A stretch of DNA of 64,000 bases from Halorubrum aquaticum (GTDB lineage Archaea; Halobacteriota; Halobacteria; Halobacteriales; Haloferacaceae), in assembly GCF_900113615.1 (NCBI RefSeq), contig NZ_FOPZ01000003.1, forward strand, positions 186,001-250,000, written 5' to 3'. Shown piece by piece: positions 61,555 to 64,000 of the stretch. The notes below the pieces were generated by a model. The model was not told where the DNA came from. It searched no databases and saw only the letters and a program-made list of their open reading frames with translations. The position numbers and the translations under genes are program-made. Within the stretch, counting starts at the first letter, position 1; each line of letters opens with the position of its first letter.

Positions 61555-63561
61555 GTGACCGCGACACAGGGACGGCTCGCCGGGCTCTCCAAGTTCATCT
61601 TCCGCGCGCCGCGCTGGCCGAGAACGCTCGCGTTCGCCGTGCTCTTGGGCGGGCTCACGGGGATCGCCGTCTTCGACTCCGCCTCGACGATGGGGTCGAC
61701 GTACCCCGTGTTGCTCGTCGGCCAGGACGCCTGGCAGGGGATCGTCTTTCTCGGCGCGCCGACGGTCGTCGCCGCGCTCACGACCACCACGGTGGACCGC
61801 GCGCTCGGCGGGAGCCTCACGTACAACCGGTCGGCGCTTTTAGCGCTCCTGTGTGAGCTGTTCGTCGTCGTCGTGCTCGTCGTCGCCGGGGTCTTCGCCG
61901 CCGTCCTCGGGCTCTCCCAGCGGTTCGTCTTCGACGCGCTCGTCGTCGCGCTCGCGTCGATCTTCGCCCTCCGGCTGCTCGCCGTCCTCGCCGTCTCGCG
62001 GGTCTCCGTGCCCGCCGCCAGCGTCCCCGCGTTGGTCCAGACCGCCGTCGCCGCGGCCCTGCTCTTCGTGTACGGCGGGACCGCACGCCTCCTCATTGAT
62101 GGCGGGTCCGCCTACGAGGCGTACGTCGTGTTCCTCTCGCGGACCGACCACGGCCCGCCCATCTTCGACGCGGTGACGATCGACCACTTCCTGCTTCTGG
62201 GCGCGCTCTGTCTGCTCTACGCCGTCGCCGTCTGGGCGTTCCTCGTCGCGGTCGAACGACCGTGGCGGCGCGCGCTCGACGTCTCGGTGCTGGATTTCAT
62301 CCGCGGGTTCATCGGCTACGCCGCCGAGGAGTCCCGCGATCTGGAGCGGTTCTTCGAGCGGCTCGGACAGGACGCGGTGGTCCCGGTCTCGGTGCTGTCG
62401 TTCCGGACCATCGAGGGCGATGCGGACGATGCTGACGACGCCGACGACACGGACTCGAACGCCGGAGCGGACGCGGCCGCCGACGGCGGGAGGGTCGATC
62501 CCGACCGACTCGGCGCGGAGAAGGCCCGGTTCGTGCTGCCGATGATCCACCCCGGCCCGCTCGGCGAGATCGGCGGCGGCGACCTCCCGCGCCGGGTCGC
62601 GCTCTCGGCGGAGGGGATCGGCTTCCCCCCGCACGCGACCGCGGGCCACGACTTCAACCTCGTCTCGGAGACCGAGGTCGACTGCGTCATCGACGCCGCC
62701 GACCGCGCGCTCGACGACGCGACGTTCCGACGCGAGGGGACGGTCCCGCAGTCGGTCGCGGCCGGCGAGTCGTCGGTGCTGACCCAGCGGTTCGGCGACG
62801 CCGCGCTCGCGATCTCGACGTTCGCGCCGGGCTCGGCGGATGACGTCGACTTCGCGGTCGGCCAGTCCGCGATGGCGGAGTTCCGGACCGGCGGCGTGGA
62901 GGACGTCCTCCTCGTCGACGGCCACAACTGCCACACGGGGCTGTCGGGGGCGGGCGCCGACCTCGGCCACGTCACGCCGGGATCCGAGCGCTCCTACGAC
63001 CTGTACGACGCCGCGGGCTCCGCCGGGGAGGCGGCCGCGACCGCCGACCGCGGGCGGACGGAACTCGGCGTCGCCTGGGACCCGACGGGGTGGACGCCCG
63101 AGGAGGGGATCGGGCCGCTCGGCGTCCGGGTCGCGGTCACCCGTGTCGCCGGCGTCGAGGCCGCCTACGTGCTCATCGACGGCAACAACATGGTTCCGGG
63201 CCTGCGAGCGGACCTGCTCGCGGCCGTCCGCGAGGCGACCGGGATCGACCACGTCGAGGTCATGACCACCGACAACCACGTCGTCAACCGGACCCGCGCG
63301 GACAACCGGGTCGGGGAGGAGGTCGACGCCGACGCGCTCGCCGAGCGGGTCGCGTCGCTCGCGGTCGACGCACGCGAGGACCTCGAACCCGTCGCGGTCG
63401 GCGGGGGGACCGAACGCACGACGGTGACCGTCTTCGGCAACGACCGAACCGAGACGCTCGCGACGCAGGCCAACGCCGCGCTCTCTCTCGGGGCGGCGCT
63501 GGCGGCGGCGGTGACGCTGTTCGCGATGTCGGTGAGCGTGCTGCTGTTCTTCCTGACGTGA
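61555..63561 (+). CDS. DUF2070 membrane protein
   Basis: A 668-aa protein from GTG 61555. The N-terminal ~230 residues contain six to seven hydrophobic helices. The soluble C-terminal ~430 residues show FVLPMIHPGPLGEIGGGDLP, FPPHATAGHDFNLVSETE, LVDGHNCHTGLSG and DHVEVMTTDNHVVN, conserved His/Asp-rich motifs suggesting a metal-dependent hydrolase-type active site. An acidic low-complexity insert interrupts the domain at about 286-308. The protein ends with a last hydrophobic helix. DUF2070 is a conserved archaeal family of unknown function. The GTG start has the structured repeat 115 bp upstream. Confidence 0.9.
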   Translation: MTATQGRLAGLSKFIFRAPRWPRTLAFAVLLGGLTGIAVFDSASTMGSTYPVLLVGQDAWQGIVFLGAPTVVAALTTTTVDRALGGSLTYNRSALLALLCELFVVVVLVVAGVFAAVLGLSQRFVFDALVVALASIFALRLLAVLAVSRVSVPAASVPALVQTAVAAALLFVYGGTARLLIDGGSAYEAYVVFLSRTDHGPPIFDAVTIDHFLLLGALCLLYAVAVWAFLVAVERPWRRALDVSVLDFIRGFIGYAAEESRDLERFFERLGQDAVVPVSVLSFRTIEGDADDADDADDTDSNAGADAAADGGRVDPDRLGAEKARFVLPMIHPGPLGEIGGGDLPRRVALSAEGIGFPPHATAGHDFNLVSETEVDCVIDAADRALDDATFRREGTVPQSVAAGESSVLTQRFGDAALAISTFAPGSADDVDFAVGQSAMAEFRTGGVEDVLLVDGHNCHTGLSGAGADLGHVTPGSERSYDLYDAAGSAGEAAATADRGRTELGVAWDPTGWTPEEGIGPLGVRVAVTRVAGVEAAYVLIDGNNMVPGLRADLLAAVREATGIDHVEVMTTDNHVVNRTRADNRVGEEVDADALAERVASLAVDAREDLEPVAVGGGTERTTVTVFGNDRTETLATQANAALSLGAALAAAVTLFAMSVSVLLFFLT

Positions 63562-63629
63562 GCGGCCCGGGACGGCGCTCCCGCTGAAAGCCGAAAAAGG
63601 ACGAACGGGTCGAATCCGGCCCGTTCTCG

Positions 63630-63911
63630 TTACTCCCCGAACAGCTCGTCGACGGCGTCGCCCGCGGCCTCGGTGGCCGCCTCGACGACCGCCTCCGGGT
63701 CGGGGTCGTCGTCGCCGTCGGGGGCGTTCAGGTAGACGTCGACATCGAGGACGCCCTCCTCGAAGGTGACCGTGACGTCGAGATCGGTCACGGCCGACTG
63801 GTCGTAGTGTTTGAAGACGACCCCTTCGGCCGCCTCCGCGGCGGTACGAACGACCTCCTCGTCCGTCGGCCCGTCACTCGTCGATTGCTCGCTCGACGCG
63901 TCCTCGCTCAT
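63630..63911 (-). CDS. DUF3194 family protein
   Basis: A 93-aa acidic protein (MSEDASSEQSTSDGPTDEEV, then VVFKHYDQSAVTDLDVTVTF and DVDVYLNAPDGDDD, helical end VDELFGE). It matches the small archaeal DUF3194 family that is typically encoded directly after prefoldin beta, as here. Function unknown. Six bases separate its start from the stop of the prefoldin gene, so they are cotranscribed. Confidence 0.85.
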   Translation of the reverse strand: MSEDASSEQSTSDGPTDEEVVRTAAEAAEGVVFKHYDQSAVTDLDVTVTFEEGVLDVDVYLNAPDGDDDPDPEAVVEAATEAAGDAVDELFGE

Positions 63912-63917
63912 CGGTCT

Positions 63918-64000
63918 CTACGCGCCGCCCGCGCCCGGACCGCCGGGACCCATCGGGCCGCCGCCCGCGCCGCCCTGGAGCATCTGCTGGAGCTCGCCCT
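63918..64000 (-). CDS. pfdB: Prefoldin subunit beta, C-terminal end (cut by window edge)
   Basis: The minus-strand frame ending with TAG at 63918-63920 encodes GELQQMLQGGAGGGPMGPGG followed by PGAGGA. The glutamine/methionine helix end followed by a Gly/Pro/Met tail is typical of haloarchaeal prefoldin beta, and the DUF3194 gene directly downstream supports it. Prefoldin is a hexameric chaperone that delivers unfolded proteins to the thermosome. Only 27 residues are visible. Confidence 0.75.
   Translation of the reverse strand, partial: GELQQMLQGGAGGGPMGPGGPGAGGA

Noticed and set aside
1-64000. tRNA, rRNA, 7S RNA or prophage genes
   Set aside because: No cloverleaf with CCA-type end, no rRNA motifs and no phage structural or integrase genes were recognised; a tRNAscan or Infernal run would be decisive.

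Overview
The window is chromosomal DNA of an extremely halophilic archaeon, most like Halorubrum and its relatives. GC content is high, the predicted proteins are strongly acidic with Asp/Glu-rich insertions, and genes are dense. Archaeal genes include SRP54, family X polymerase with a PHP domain, RIO2, Pth2, TruD, the split GMP synthase glutaminase, ThiR and prefoldin beta. There is also an ISH4-type insertion sequence. The genus is inferred from overall resemblance, not from a marker gene. No tRNA, rRNA or CRISPR array was recognised.

Layout: 1-10.8 kb is an accessory amino-acid catabolism island. It holds a truncated and two complete N-acyl-D-amino-acid deacylases, a D-serine dehydratase/D-threonine aldolase-like enzyme, an HTH-10 regulator, a threonine-synthase-like enzyme, an M20 carbamoylase-type amidohydrolase and a threonine/serine dehydratase. 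An AT-rich stretch inside it carries a complete IS1595-family element with a perfect 8-bp target duplication and, 129 bp further on, a 154-bp non-autonomous relative (MITE). 10.8-28.3 kb is mostly core genome: srp54, MFS transporter, CoA-transferase, NhaC, polX, aminotransferase, SDR, methyltransferase, endonuclease IV, lipoate ligase, RIO2 and a CBS protein. 28.4-34 kb is an alpha-glucan module: a TrmB regulator followed by divergently transcribed GH13 and GH15 enzymes. 34-49 kb holds a BASS transporter, hisF, a glycosyltransferase, small regulators, a dapA-family aldolase, a Rieske protein, a degenerate pabC fused to a DUF5789-like domain, aroE, DUF373, rtcA and sppA. 49-64 kb holds a COG1340 coiled-coil protein, arfC, a VOC protein, metG, thiR-dcd, AIM24, pth2-truD, guaAa, an orphan surface protein, DUF2070, DUF3194 and the tail of prefoldin beta.

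The most notable feature is a family of structured intergenic repeats, present five times at about 12.3, 17.5, 21.7, 51.5 and 61.3 kb, with a possible solo fragment at 49.3 kb. Each full copy has short conserved blocks separated by three hairpins. The hairpin arms differ between copies but pairing is kept, including compensatory changes. Every copy points the same way as the gene downstream of it. This looks like a selected RNA or DNA fold (leader RNA, REP-like element or mobile hairpin), and I do not recognise it as a described class.

In the catabolic island the enzymes could act in series. Deacylases would free D-amino acids from N-acyl forms, the carbamoylase would hydrolyse N-carbamoyl or ureido compounds, and the PLP enzymes would deaminate or cleave hydroxy-amino acids to 2-oxo acids. 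That pathway is inferred from gene content and is not proven by the sequence.
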